In this document: positions 34,180-42,225 of the stretch, one piece after another | Numbering within the stretch: the stretch's first letter is position 1 | Layout of the letters: every line of letters begins with the position of its first letter | Program-made: the position numbers and the translations under genes | Assembly: GCF_020521235.1 (NCBI RefSeq) | Contig: NZ_BLAY01000059.1 | Location: forward strand, 1-52,479 | Length of the DNA stretch: 52,479 nucleotides | Source of the DNA: Microseira wollei NIES-4236 | GTDB taxonomy: Bacteria; Cyanobacteriota; Cyanobacteriia; Cyanobacteriales; Aerosakkonemataceae | Direction of reading: 5' to 3' | Notes under the pieces: generated by a model | The model's input: only the letters and a program-made list of their open reading frames with translations | Told to the model about the DNA's origin: nothing | Databases searched by the model: none

Positions 34180-34854
34180 ATGAAGGCTCTGGAAGTTGTA
34201 GCAAAGATAGAAGATTTGGTAAAAATTACCTTTGAGTTAGAAAAACTAATAGCAGATGCTTTGGAATCCGTGCATCATCATCCTCAGCACGATCTAAATC
34301 TGGGATATCGACAAGCAATTTGGGCTGCACTTGAACCAGATAATGACAATTTAGGTCATCAAAGACGTGCATTTTTAGCTAATCTGACAGTGCGTCGCGT
34401 ACTCCCTATCTGGTATCAGACATTTCCCCATGATGATACACCACAGCATATCCTTGCTGAAGCAGAGCAAGTTATAGCTGGAACCATCAACAAAGAAGTT
34501 GCCCAAAAAGACTCTGAACGCTTTTGGCAAGAAATGCAACAGTTAGGTTACAAAGATTCTAGTATGGCTTTTACTGTCGGATGTGCCGCTGCTCAAGCAC
34601 TAAATACCGCTATAGAAGACGAAATTTTTGACCCTGATGACATTGACTACAATCTAACTGATAATCAGGATACTGAAGGTAATGATGCCTCTTTCTTTGC
34701 TGCTTGTGCCTACGCCAATGGACCTGTTTGGCAGATAAAATCAGGAAAATCTGACTCTACCAAGCGTCAGGAATTCTGGGAATGGTGGCTAACACAAGCT
34801 GTTCCAGCAGCATGGGAAGCGGTGAGAGAACAAAAAGAATTTGTCAATCTATGA
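34180..34854 (+). CDS. Imm5-like candidate immunity protein
   Basis: A 224-residue acidic, all-helical protein. The block HQRRAFLANLTVRRVLPIW (about 70-88) and the pattern of long amphipathic helices resemble the Imm-5 family of polymorphic-toxin immunity proteins; I hold this at moderate confidence. DSSMAFTVGCAAAQALNTAIED and the Trp-rich tail (EFWEWWLTQAVPAAWEAV) are also seen. There is no signal peptide or membrane segment. It may protect against a toxin other than the DUF2431 effector, an orphan-immunity arrangement. Its TGA overlaps the ATG of the next gene (ATGA at 34851), so the two are translationally coupled. Confidence 0.6.
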   Translation: MKALEVVAKIEDLVKITFELEKLIADALESVHHHPQHDLNLGYRQAIWAALEPDNDNLGHQRRAFLANLTVRRVLPIWYQTFPHDDTPQHILAEAEQVIAGTINKEVAQKDSERFWQEMQQLGYKDSSMAFTVGCAAAQALNTAIEDEIFDPDDIDYNLTDNQDTEGNDASFFAACAYANGPVWQIKSGKSDSTKRQEFWEWWLTQAVPAAWEAVREQKEFVNL

Positions 34855-36008
34855 CCACTCATACCGAAACTCACCAACCCGACACCGAATTAACCCTGCG
34901 CGACTCCTCCCAATCCCCCCTAAGTGTCCACGCAGTAACTCTCACCCTAACAAAAATTGACGACACCCTCATTGAGTCGCGTCTCACCTTTCAAGTAACT
35001 CCCGAACTCTACCAACGCATTGACACAGAAGCATTATTCAATCTCAAACCGGAATTGCGCGGTTCCCTAACAGCGGGAGAATTCCAAAGTGAATCTAATA
35101 TCGAAATTACAGCGAGTCTAAAACCAGATTTACTAACACACCTCACCCCCCACCTCGCTGATGTACCAACTTACCTCAAAACCCTCAGCGAACAACAACC
35201 CGAAAATCCACTTTTATCTACTGAAAGTTGGTTAGCTTTGCAGGTAAAACAGCTTCAAACAGGTTATCGCACCTTCTGGGATTATCTTAGTCCAGAGGCA
35301 ATGACCGCCGACAGCATCGATAGCGACAAAGTTAACGATGCTATCATTAATTTTTTCAAAGATTGGGCTGAAGTTAATCTTCAGACAATGAGTAGCGATG
35401 CAGTTTCTCAGGCGCTGATTGAAGTAACCAAGGGATTTGAAGAGTGGGTTGATACGACTTTATCAAATATCAATGAAGAAAGTATTGCTCAAGCAATAGA
35501 GTCAATGGGCAAGGCTTTTGAAGAATTAGCTGAATCTAGTTCTTCTGGCATCAGTCAGAATATTTTGTCAGCAATTGTCAATTTCTTTACAGAAGATGAC
35601 TGGCCTTTTGCTAAAATTAAAGGGGAGCCAGTTTTGCGGATGGCTTTTCAAGGTAAAAATGGTAAGTGGACTTGTTACGCTAAAGCTAGAACTGAACAAG
35701 CACAATTTGTCTTTTACTCGATTTGCCCCGTTACCGTACCAGAAAATAAGCGCTTAGCTATAGCAGAATTTATCACAAGAGCTAATTCTGGCACGATTAT
35801 TGGCAATTTTGAACAAGACTTTAGTAATGGTGAAATTCGCTACAAAACCAGTATTGATGTAGAAGGTTCGACGCTGACTTTTCCTCAGATAAAACAGTTG
35901 GTTTATACCAACGTGATGATGATGGATGAATACTTGCCGGGAATTATGTCTGTGATTGATGGGGAGGTGGAAGCAGTGGATGCGATCGATCAAATAGAAT
36001 CACTTTGA
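34851..36008 (+). CDS. YbjN domain-containing protein
   Basis: About 385 residues. The C-terminal 150 residues (WPFAKIKGEPVLRMAFQGKN, WTCYAKA, AQFVFYSICPVTVPENKRLA, EFITRANSGTIIGNFEQDF, GEIRYKTSIDVEG) match cyanobacterial YbjN/type III secretion chaperone-like proteins. The N-terminal half (about 1-230) is acidic and helical and not recognised. YbjN proteins have a tetramer-like chaperone fold and are linked to stress and motility; the biochemical role is unclear. I chose the ATG at 34851, which overlaps the upstream TGA, over the in-frame ATG at 34782 buried in the previous gene. The gene overlaps the 3' end of the convergent nuclease gene by 9 bp. Confidence 0.8.
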   Translation: MTTHTETHQPDTELTLRDSSQSPLSVHAVTLTLTKIDDTLIESRLTFQVTPELYQRIDTEALFNLKPELRGSLTAGEFQSESNIEITASLKPDLLTHLTPHLADVPTYLKTLSEQQPENPLLSTESWLALQVKQLQTGYRTFWDYLSPEAMTADSIDSDKVNDAIINFFKDWAEVNLQTMSSDAVSQALIEVTKGFEEWVDTTLSNINEESIAQAIESMGKAFEELAESSSSGISQNILSAIVNFFTEDDWPFAKIKGEPVLRMAFQGKNGKWTCYAKARTEQAQFVFYSICPVTVPENKRLAIAEFITRANSGTIIGNFEQDFSNGEIRYKTSIDVEGSTLTFPQIKQLVYTNVMMMDEYLPGIMSVIDGEVEAVDAIDQIESL

Positions 36009-36569
36009 TTTACGCCGATATTCCCAAGGCGGTGTAAACTTCGGATCTCCCCAAACACCGCGCAAATTTTTCTTGGCATCAGCTTCTGCTTGCTCAATTA
36101 TAGCGGCACTGGGACACTTTTTTAAATAGGGACGATAAACTAAGGCTAATCCTTCTTGAATCAAAACTTGTTGAATTAAAGTGCCGTTGGGCAAGCGAAC
36201 TTCACTCACTTGGCGTCCGTATTGGTCGGTATCGGTTACTGTTAAAATTACGCGATCGCCTCCATTTTTCACCAACTGCTGCACTCGACTTTGAGCTTTG
36301 ATTCCCCAGTTGAATTGATTTTTATCCAGGATTTTTTGGCTTTGTTTTTCTTTTTGGGTATGGGGAATCTCCGGCGCATCCACGCAGGCAAAGCGCACGG
36401 TGGTATTCTTATCGCCATCAACGACAACGATAGTATCTCCGTCGCTGACTCGCTTGACTGAGTAGGTGGGCGATCCAAACAAGCGATCGCATCCGACTAA
36501 GCTAAAAATCAGGCAGGCGACTCCAAGGGAAATCGCCAATTTTCGGGTGATTTGATGCATCGGGTTCAT
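36000..36569 (-). CDS. Thermonuclease (SNase)-family lipoprotein
   Basis: A 189-residue secreted or periplasmic protein. Residues 1-27 form a lipoprotein signal with lipobox LVGC (Cys about 27), so it is probably anchored in a membrane. The SNase fold follows: VKRVSDGDTIVVVDGDKNTTVRF, CVDAPEIPHTQKEKQSQ (Asp-Ala-Pro-Glu motif), VTDTDQYGRQVSEVRL and LALVYRPYLKKCP. These include the metal- and substrate-binding residues of staphylococcal nuclease. The length is close to that of other cyanobacterial thermonuclease proteins. It overlaps the convergent YbjN gene by 9 bp. The substrate in vivo is likely extracellular nucleic acid (family knowledge). Confidence 0.88.
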   Translation of the reverse strand: MNPMHQITRKLAISLGVACLIFSLVGCDRLFGSPTYSVKRVSDGDTIVVVDGDKNTTVRFACVDAPEIPHTQKEKQSQKILDKNQFNWGIKAQSRVQQLVKNGGDRVILTVTDTDQYGRQVSEVRLPNGTLIQQVLIQEGLALVYRPYLKKCPSAAIIEQAEADAKKNLRGVWGDPKFTPPWEYRRKSK

Positions 36570-36597
36570 TGATTAATATTTTAGATCAACAGGGTTA

Positions 36598-36631
36598 AGA
36601 AACCCGGTTTTTTTCAAAAAACCGGGTTTCT
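36598..36631. repeat. Perfect 16-bp inverted repeat (AGAAACCCGGTTTTTT)
   Basis: Arms AGAAACCCGGTTTTTT and AAAAAACCGGGTTTCT around a 2-base loop, between the divergent nuclease gene and the RmlD-like gene. It is built from the dispersed AGAAACCSGGTTTCT motif. Confidence 0.85.
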
Positions 36632-36689
36632 GGGAGTTTATATTGCTCAATCCATCCTACAATTATTTTGGTAGATTTGGTGTTGGCAT

Positions 36690-37565
36690 ATGCAAAAACT
36701 CTTAGTCACTGGTGCAAGCGGTTTTCTGGGATGGAACCTTTGCCAACTCGCCAAACAGCAATGGGACGTTTATGGAACCTACTTTTCCAAAACTGTCGAA
36801 ATTCCAGGGGTAACTACGATTAAAGCAGACGTGAGAGACTTTGAGCAAATTAAGCACCTGTTTCAAGAAATTAAACCAGCAGGAGTAATTCATACCGCCG
36901 CACAATCGAGTCCCAATTATTGTCAACTCCATCCTGATGAATGCTACTCACTTAATGTTACCGCTGCTTGGAATATTGCCGGACTCTGTGCCGATTATTC
37001 TATCCCCTGCGTTTTCACATCCACCGATCAAGTTTTCAATGGTCTTAACGCTCCTTATAGAGAAACAGATAGCGTATGTCCTATTAGTCATTATGGCGAA
37101 CAAAAAGTTAAAGCAGAACAAGGTATGTTAGAACGCTATCCTAAAACGGCTGCTTGCCGAATGCCTTTAATGTTTGGCATCGCGCCTGCGGGTGCTACTA
37201 GCTTTATTCAACCATTTATTCAAATTCTGAGATCCGGGAAAGAATTAAGTTTATTTACCGATCAGTTTAGAACGCCAGCTAGTGGAAAAACAGCAGCAAG
37301 CGGACTGTTATTAGCACTGGAAAAAGTGGAAGGGATTCTGCATTTAGGTGGAAAAGAGCGCGTGTCGCGCTATGAATTTGGTCGGTTAATGGCAGAAGTG
37401 TTTGAACTGCCTCAAGATAAGTTAAAAGCTTGCTTGCAAGAAGATGTACCAATGCCCGCACCCAGACCACCCGATGTATCTTTAAATAGCGAGAAGGCTT
37501 TTGCTTTAGGATATCGACCTTTGTCTTTACGGGAAGAATTGGAAACGTTGCGGGGTTGTTTGTAG
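36690..37565 (+). CDS. RmlD-like SDR sugar-nucleotide reductase
   Basis: A 291-residue extended short-chain dehydrogenase. TGASGFLGWNL near residue 7 binds NAD(P); STDQVFNGLNAPYRETD is the typical block of dTDP-4-dehydrorhamnose reductase-like proteins; and YGEQK (near 137) is the catalytic YxxxK. The C-terminal LREELETL tail is also common. It may reduce a deoxysugar nucleotide or serve as a related NAD(P)-dependent epimerase; rhamnose-specific function is not proved, and no other rml genes are here. HTAAQSSPNYCQ supports the SDR fold. It ends just before the toxin-antitoxin promoter. Confidence 0.85.
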   Translation: MQKLLVTGASGFLGWNLCQLAKQQWDVYGTYFSKTVEIPGVTTIKADVRDFEQIKHLFQEIKPAGVIHTAAQSSPNYCQLHPDECYSLNVTAAWNIAGLCADYSIPCVFTSTDQVFNGLNAPYRETDSVCPISHYGEQKVKAEQGMLERYPKTAACRMPLMFGIAPAGATSFIQPFIQILRSGKELSLFTDQFRTPASGKTAASGLLLALEKVEGILHLGGKERVSRYEFGRLMAEVFELPQDKLKACLQEDVPMPAPRPPDVSLNSEKAFALGYRPLSLREELETLRGCL

Positions 37566-37594
37566 TCTTTGTTATAGCCTTAAAGTTAATAAGC

Positions 37595-37616
37595 TATAAT
37601 ATAATTGACAGGAGGT
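37595..37616 (+). promoter_or_regulatory. Candidate -10 and Shine-Dalgarno for the toxin-antitoxin operon
   Basis: TATAAT at 37595-37600 and a strong AGGAGG at 37610-37615, six bases before the antitoxin ATG at 37622. The ribosome site decides this start over upstream in-frame codons. No clear -35 is seen. Confidence 0.6.
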
Positions 37617-37621
37617 GTTTT

Positions 37622-38041
37622 ATGATAACAGTTTCGATTGAATTTCCAGAAACAGTTTTTGATTCCCTCGGTCAAGAACCTGATGATTTTGTTAAAGAAA
37701 TGCGGGTTGTTGCTGCTGTTAAATGGTACGAATTAGGAAAAATATCTGAAAGTAAAGCAGCAGAAATATCTGGATTAAATTTAGGAGATTTTATTGAGGT
37801 ATTGTCGCGGTACAAAGTTTATACGGCTCAAAACAAGAATGAAGAAATAACTAAAACATCAATAGAAGCCGAACCTCAAACAAAACTATCCTTGCAGCAA
37901 ATAGCAGTTTTGCCTTTAAAAGAACGCCATAAGTTGCTAGCTGCTTCCATTGCTTTAACAGCCGAGGATTTTTTAAACGATCCTGAGTTGACCGAGTTTT
38001 CTATTTTAGATGGGGAAGACTGGGACCCAGGAAATGACTAA
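37622..38041 (+). CDS. UPF0175-family antitoxin
   Basis: A 139-residue protein. Residues 1-75 are a UPF0175 helical DNA-binding-like domain (ISIEFPETVFDSL-type start, AAVKWYELGKISESKAAEI, GLNLGDFIEVLSRYKV). Residues about 95-139 form an acidic tail (LPLKERHKLLAASIALTAED, DPELTEFSILDGEDWDPG) that probably wraps the partner toxin, as in MazE-type systems. The ATG at 37622 follows an AGGAGG. Its last codons overlap the toxin start by 8 bp, which couples the two. Confidence 0.85.
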   Translation: MITVSIEFPETVFDSLGQEPDDFVKEMRVVAAVKWYELGKISESKAAEISGLNLGDFIEVLSRYKVYTAQNKNEEITKTSIEAEPQTKLSLQQIAVLPLKERHKLLAASIALTAEDFLNDPELTEFSILDGEDWDPGND

Positions 38042-38390
38042 CGCTAAACGCGGCGAGATTTGGCTGGTGCAACTCGCTCCGACTAGAGGACAAGAAATTC
38101 AAAAAACTAGACCCGCTGTGGTTATTAGTTCGGACTTATTTAGTGCTATTGGCGTGCGGATTATTATTCCCGTGACAAGATGGCAACCAAAATTTGTCAA
38201 TCGTCCTTTTATGGTATTTATTCAAAAAACTGATGAAAATGGTCTAGAGCAAGACTCGGCGGGTAACGTGCTGCAAGTGCGTAGCGTTTCTAATGAAAGA
38301 TTTGTCAGCAGTTTAGGAAAAGTTTCGACAACAGTTATTAAAGAATTATTAGCGGGTTTGATTATATGTGTTGATTATGAAGTTGAGTAA
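38034..38390 (+). CDS. PemK/MazF-family endoribonuclease toxin
   Basis: A 118-residue MazF-type mRNA interferase. RGEIWLVQLAPTRGQEIQKT with RPAVVISSDLF carries the conserved N-terminal beta-strand and basic residues; IIIPVTRW and VLQVRSVSNERFVSSLGKVS are the core strands with the conserved Thr and Ser/Arg. It cleaves RNA at short motifs and is neutralised by the upstream antitoxin. The start at 38034 overlaps the antitoxin stop; an upstream in-frame ATG at 38010 lies inside the antitoxin and is less likely. It is intact and probably functional. Confidence 0.9.
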   Translation: MTNAKRGEIWLVQLAPTRGQEIQKTRPAVVISSDLFSAIGVRIIIPVTRWQPKFVNRPFMVFIQKTDENGLEQDSAGNVLQVRSVSNERFVSSLGKVSTTVIKELLAGLIICVDYEVE

Positions 38391-38462
38391 ACTACGCTCT
38401 TCGGAGGCGATCACCTTTGTTTCGACCTAGATCTCTAGTTTCCTTGCTCAACGATTTTTCTC

Positions 38463-38493
38463 GCGAAACCCGGTTTCTTTGCGTAAGTCCTTT
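38463..38493 (+). repeat. Half copy of AGGACTTA-ended element
   Basis: CGAAACCCGGTTTCT followed by TTTGCGTAAGTCCT, the right half of the element family seen complete at 41119, 41492 and 49959. The left terminus is missing. Confidence 0.6.
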
Positions 38494-38638
38494 CTAATTG
38501 TGAAGAAAGCTGTAGGGGATGAGTTAGCGCTACACTTTAGAATAAAAAACTGAATCATTTTGAAACTTAAAGAGATACATTGGGCATACTACCTGAGGAT
38601 GGGGTTGCCTAGTCGCAGAAGTTGAGATTGGGGAGAAC

Positions 38639-39040
38639 ATGTCGAACAAGGCAATTTTATGTGTGGATGACGAACGCATCGTCTTGGTGAGCTTGCGCGA
38701 CCAAATAACCAAACACTTTGGCTCGCGCTACCGCTCCGAGTTTGCAGAGAGCGTGGAAGAAGCCTGGGAAGTGATAGAAGAGTTAGACTTGGATAAAGTC
38801 AAAATTCTGATTATCGTCTGCGATTGGCTGATGCCCGGTATCCGAGGCGATGAGTTTTTAATCCAAGTTCACCAACGCTTCCCTGAAATCGTCACGATCA
38901 TGCTAACCGGGCAGGCAGATGAAGCAGCGATTGAACGCGCACGCCAGTACGCAGATCTACATGCTTATATCCCCAAACCCTGGAGCGAGGCAACCCTAGT
39001 CGCAGCAATCGAGTCGGGTTTGGAGAAAATTAATGTTTAA
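38639..39040 (+). CDS. Single-domain response regulator
   Basis: A 133-residue stand-alone receiver domain. The acidic pair is in LCVDDER (10-11), the phosphoacceptor Asp is in VCDWLMPGIRGDE (about 62), the switch Thr is in IMLTGQADE, and the conserved Lys is in YIPKPW. There is no output domain, so it acts by protein contact. GGGGAG lies 5 bp before the ATG. It overlaps the following hybrid kinase by 8 bp and is very probably part of the same phosphorelay. Confidence 0.9.
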   Translation: MSNKAILCVDDERIVLVSLRDQITKHFGSRYRSEFAESVEEAWEVIEELDLDKVKILIIVCDWLMPGIRGDEFLIQVHQRFPEIVTIMLTGQADEAAIERARQYADLHAYIPKPWSEATLVAAIESGLEKINV

Positions 39041-41042
39041 AGGGGCAATTGTCTGTGTAGACGATCAAAAACTGGTGCTGATCGGACTTCGCGATCAGCT
39101 AATCCGCCTCGTGGGTGATGAGTACGCAATTCAATTGGCTGAAAGTGGAAAAGAAGCCCTGGAAATTTTTGCCGAACTAGAACGAGAAGGCATGGAAATT
39201 CCCCTGGTTATCTGCGATCAAATTATGCCGAAAATGCGAGGAGATGAACTGTTGATTGCGCTCCACGCCCGCTATCCGAAAACGCGAAAAATACTATTAA
39301 CCGGAGAGGCGAGCATGAATGCTGTCATCAATGCAGTCAACCGTGCCAACTTGTATCGATACATCAGCAAACCTTGGGATGAAGAAGATTTGGGTTTGAC
39401 AGTCCGAGAGGCGATTCGCAGCTATTTTCAAGATAAACAACTGAACGAACAAAATGAAGCGTTGCGAAGATTTAATCAAGACCTAGAACGACTCAATGCA
39501 TCCTTAGAACAAAGAGTTGACGAGCGGACTGGCGAACTGATGGAAGCGAATCAACACCTTCAGCAAGCCAAAGAAGCTGCCGAGGCGGCTAACCTTGCCA
39601 AAAGCACTTTTTTGGCAAATATGAGCCACGAACTGCGAACGCCGCTAAACGCAATTTTGGGCTTCACCCAAGTGATGAGCGGCGATAGTTCGATTAGCTC
39701 AGAAAATCGGCAATACTTGGATATTATCCAGCGCAGCGGAAAGCACTTGCTCAAACTGATTAATGACGTGCTGGATATGTCCAGAATTGAAGCAGGTCGG
39801 ATCAAGTTGGAGGAAAAGAGCTTTGATCTGTATCGCTTGTTGAACGATTTGGAATTGATGCTTTGTCTTAAAGCTGAGGAAAATCAACTGCTACTAATTT
39901 TTGAGCGTTCGCAACAAGTGCCGCAGTATATAACTGGAGATGAAAATAAACTGCGGCAAGTGCTGCTTAACCTGTTGGGTAACGCACTCAAGTTTACCCA
40001 GCAAGGTAGCATCATCCTGAGAGTAAAAGTAGAAAAAAAAGAAGAATCTAATCTTCAAAATACCATAAATCTGCTGTTCGAGGTCGAAGATACAGGTCCC
40101 GGGATTAATGCAGAGGAAATGGAACTGTTATTTGAAGCTTTTATGCAAGCAAAAAACAGTCAAAAATCTCAGGCGGGAGCAGGTTTAGGTTTAGCAATTA
40201 GCCGTAAATTTGTCAACTTGATGGGGGGAGATATTACCGTTGATAGCGTAGTTGGCAAAGGGAGTACATTTAGATTTAACATTCAAGCGAGTTTAGCTGA
40301 GGCGTCTGACTTGCCAGAGCAGTCGTCGAGGTGGCGCATTATCGGGTTAGCACCCGATCAACCTGTGTATCGCTTGCTAGTTGTAGAAGACAATTGGGAA
40401 AACAGCCTACTTTTGGTTAAACTGCTGTCATCGCTTGGATTTGAGGTGAAAGAAGCGAAAAATGGATTGGAAGCGATCGCGCTGTGGGAAAGTTGGAAGC
40501 CCGATTTAATATTAATGGATATGCGAATGCCGGTGATGAATGGTTACGAAGCAACTAAGCGCATCAAAGCCACCGTCAAAGGGCAAGCTACGGTGATTAT
40601 TGCCGTCACCAGCAGCGCTTTTGAAGAAGACCGATCGGAAATTTTATCCATCGGTTGCGATGATTTTGTGCGGAAACCATTTCAAGAAGAAATCATCTTT
40701 GCCAAATTAGCCGAACACCTGGGAGTTCGCTACCTTTATCAAGAGATTACCGCGGAGTCGATCGCGAGCAAACCGCCAACAGAACCAGCTAACTTGGACT
40801 CGCTCACACCTAATAGCTTAAAGGTAATGCCCAAGGAATGGATTGCCCAACTGTACTTAGCTGCTAGTATGTGCCGAGACGATTTAATTTTAGAACTGCT
40901 CGAACAAATACCGCAAAACTATACAGATATGGCCAAAGATTTAGGCGAACTAAACTATAATTTTCAGTTTGAAGAAATTATGCATATGACAGAATTCGCT
41001 GCGCCTGACAGCGTGAACTCCAACATCAATTATTTGACATAG
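39033..41042 (+). CDS. Hybrid histidine kinase REC-HisKA-HATPase-REC
   Basis: A 669-residue cytosolic kinase without membrane segments. Order: receiver (1-125; VDDQK, ICDQIMPKMRG, ISKPW), coiled coil (about 135-190), HisKA (ANMSHELRTPLNAILGF, His about 198), HATPase (N box QVLLNLLGNALKFT, G1 DTGPGIN, G2 GAGLGLAISRKF), and C-terminal receiver (about 450-570; VVEDN, LILMDMRMPVMNG, FVRKPF). An N-terminal receiver followed by a kinase is common in cyanobacterial relays that take phosphate from another kinase. It partners with the overlapping response regulator. The kinase pseudogene starts 8 bp downstream, so the original operon probably had three genes. Confidence 0.92.
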   Translation: MFKGAIVCVDDQKLVLIGLRDQLIRLVGDEYAIQLAESGKEALEIFAELEREGMEIPLVICDQIMPKMRGDELLIALHARYPKTRKILLTGEASMNAVINAVNRANLYRYISKPWDEEDLGLTVREAIRSYFQDKQLNEQNEALRRFNQDLERLNASLEQRVDERTGELMEANQHLQQAKEAAEAANLAKSTFLANMSHELRTPLNAILGFTQVMSGDSSISSENRQYLDIIQRSGKHLLKLINDVLDMSRIEAGRIKLEEKSFDLYRLLNDLELMLCLKAEENQLLLIFERSQQVPQYITGDENKLRQVLLNLLGNALKFTQQGSIILRVKVEKKEESNLQNTINLLFEVEDTGPGINAEEMELLFEAFMQAKNSQKSQAGAGLGLAISRKFVNLMGGDITVDSVVGKGSTFRFNIQASLAEASDLPEQSSRWRIIGLAPDQPVYRLLVVEDNWENSLLLVKLLSSLGFEVKEAKNGLEAIALWESWKPDLILMDMRMPVMNGYEATKRIKATVKGQATVIIAVTSSAFEEDRSEILSIGCDDFVRKPFQEEIIFAKLAEHLGVRYLYQEITAESIASKPPTEPANLDSLTPNSLKVMPKEWIAQLYLAASMCRDDLILELLEQIPQNYTDMAKDLGELNYNFQFEEIMHMTEFAAPDSVNSNINYLT

Positions 41043-41118
41043 GGTTTTCCATGTTCATCAAACCTTTGAGGAGTTTTGTGGCAAATACGGCTGGCAACTT
41101 ACCCCTACGAAAGGTTTT

Positions 41119-41222
41119 TAGGACTTACGCTTATATTCCCGGTTTCTCTGAAAAATCCTTGGGAAAGGGAACCAGAGATCAAGGTCGAAACCGGGTTTCT
41201 GGCCTCGACCTGCCTAAGTCCT
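41119..41222 (+). mobile_element. AGGACTTA-ended MITE, copy 1
   Basis: 104 bp with ends TAGGACTTACGC and GCCTAAGTCCT, flanked by the perfect 6-bp duplication GGTTTT (41113-41118 and 41223-41228). The interior has CCGGTTTCT and CGAAACCGGGTTTCTGG. Deleting it restores AAG GTT TTG ATA ATC in the kinase frame. Confidence 0.85.
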
Positions 41223-41491
41223 GGTTTTGATAATCCTTTTTGTTTTGCAAATTGTTGGGACAGTGGGGTTGGTGGGTTATCTTTCGTTTAAAAACGCTTA
41301 AAAGTTATGCCCGTCAGGATAAATCTGGCACAATGGTTAGCGCCTCCATCACCGATGAAATTGATCCCGTATTGACGCTGTATCAAAATCAAATTAAGCG
41401 GGGAGATGAAGTTAGGAAAACCTCTGCATCGGTGACGCAAATTTTGTTTTATCCCGAAGAAATAATGCAAGTTTGGTCGAATTTAATTAGC

Positions 41492-41599
41492 ACAGGAATT
41501 ACGCAAAGAAACAAAGGTTATCCGAAAAATCGTTGGGAAAGGAAACTCGAGAGCAAGGTCGAAACCGGGTTTCTGGCAACGCCCTTGCGTCAGTCCTGT
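41492..41599 (+). mobile_element. AGGACTTA-ended MITE, copy 2
   Basis: 108 bp with ends ACAGGAATTACGC and GCGTCAGTCCTGT. The interior shares AAATC/TTGGGAAAGG, GAGCAAGGTCGAAACCGGGT and TTTCTGG with copy 1. The duplication is only AGC or TAGC. Its length is a multiple of three, so the kinase frame stays open through it. Deleting it restores ATT AGC AAT GCA. Confidence 0.82.
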
Positions 41600-41841
41600 A
41601 GCAATGCAATTCAGGCGATGAACTATCAGGGGGAATTAGGGATCTCTGTCTGCCAGAACGATGAATACGTAGTTGTAGAAATTACCGATTCAGGTGTTGG
41701 CATTCCCCCAGAAATTCAACATAGAATTTTTTACTACCAAACCCGCTGGCGAAGGTAGTGATTTAGGATTGGATATCGCCCGCAAGATCGTCGATAAACA
41801 TCGGGGAAAAATTGAGGTGAAAAGCAACCCTGGTCATACTA

Positions 41842-41998
41842 ACTCAAGTTGCTAGTTATCTCTCGAAGAGCGGCTAATGGCTAATGGCGTTCCCAGGCAG
41901 GAGCTGTGGGAACGAGGCGAAATCAGTAAAAATCCTATATTAGCAAGCGAGCAAGCTCGCAATTAGCAACGCCCTTGTTTATAACTAGCAACTTGCGT
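41842..41998 (-). mobile_element. MITE copy C with nested inserts
   Basis: 157-bp TANNTA-family element in inverted orientation, ends ACTCAAGTTGCTAGTTAT and the complement of ACGCAAGTTGCTAGTTAT, duplication TACTA (41837-41841 and 41999-42003). The left arm carries a GTTCCCAGGC...GGGAACGAGG palindrome (41890-41918) and the right arm a GCGAGCAAGCTCGC palindrome (41947-41960) absent from copies A and D. Confidence 0.85.
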
Positions 41999-42126
41999 TA
42001 CTACCTTTAGGGTATGGTTGCCGATTACCGCTTGAGAATCCCGGTAACTCTTACGAAACCGGGATTCTGTCTGACGCTGATTTAAGTTACAGCTGATTGC
42101 CAGCGAGTGAAGTACAGCCTTAAGGC

Positions 42127-42203
42127 TTTGTTTGTGTAGCGGGTATTTAATACCCGCTACACAAACAAAGGTCTACCTGATCCGGCTGCAAACCGCTATA
42201 ATC
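42127..42203 (+). repeat. Palindromic repeat (family P) copy 2, upstream of cbiD
   Basis: A perfect inverted repeat with arms CTTTGTTTGTGTAGCGGGTAT and its complement around TTA (the first 20 bases are CTTTGTTTGTGTAGCGGGTA), followed by GGTCTACCTGATCCGGCTGC and AAACCGCTATAAT. TATAAT at 42197-42202, on the repeat border, could serve as the -10 of cbiD (ATG at 42226). Confidence 0.78.
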
Positions 42204-42225
42204 CCTAAAAAAACTCTCCCCAATT

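Larger units (their letters stand above)
41051..42035 (+). pseudogene. Membrane histidine kinase destroyed by three miniature-element insertions, a deletion and frameshifts
   Basis: Removing the inserted elements restores kinase sequence. The N-terminus (MFIKPLRSFVANTAGNLPLR) joins across element 41119-41222 to KVLIILFVLQIVGTVGLVGY, a membrane anchor. An internal deletion removes the sensor and the His box. The ATPase region resumes at LKSYARQDKSGTMVSASITD and continues to MQVWSNLIS, which joins across element 41492-41599 to NAIQAMNYQGELG, then [16 protein letters not shown] short deletion in EPFFTTKP shifts the frame. [19 protein letters not shown] continues to KSNPGHT, which joins across MITE copy C (41842-41998) to TFRVWLPITA and a TGA at 42033-42035. 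Non-functional. Confidence 0.88.

Noticed and set aside
36602-36631. Terminator for the nuclease or RmlD-like gene
   Set aside because: It lies upstream of both divergent genes, so it cannot terminate either; it is listed as a dispersed inverted repeat.
42060-42225. Cobalamin riboswitch upstream of cbiD
   Set aside because: No B12-box-like sequence; the space is occupied by a palindromic repeat.
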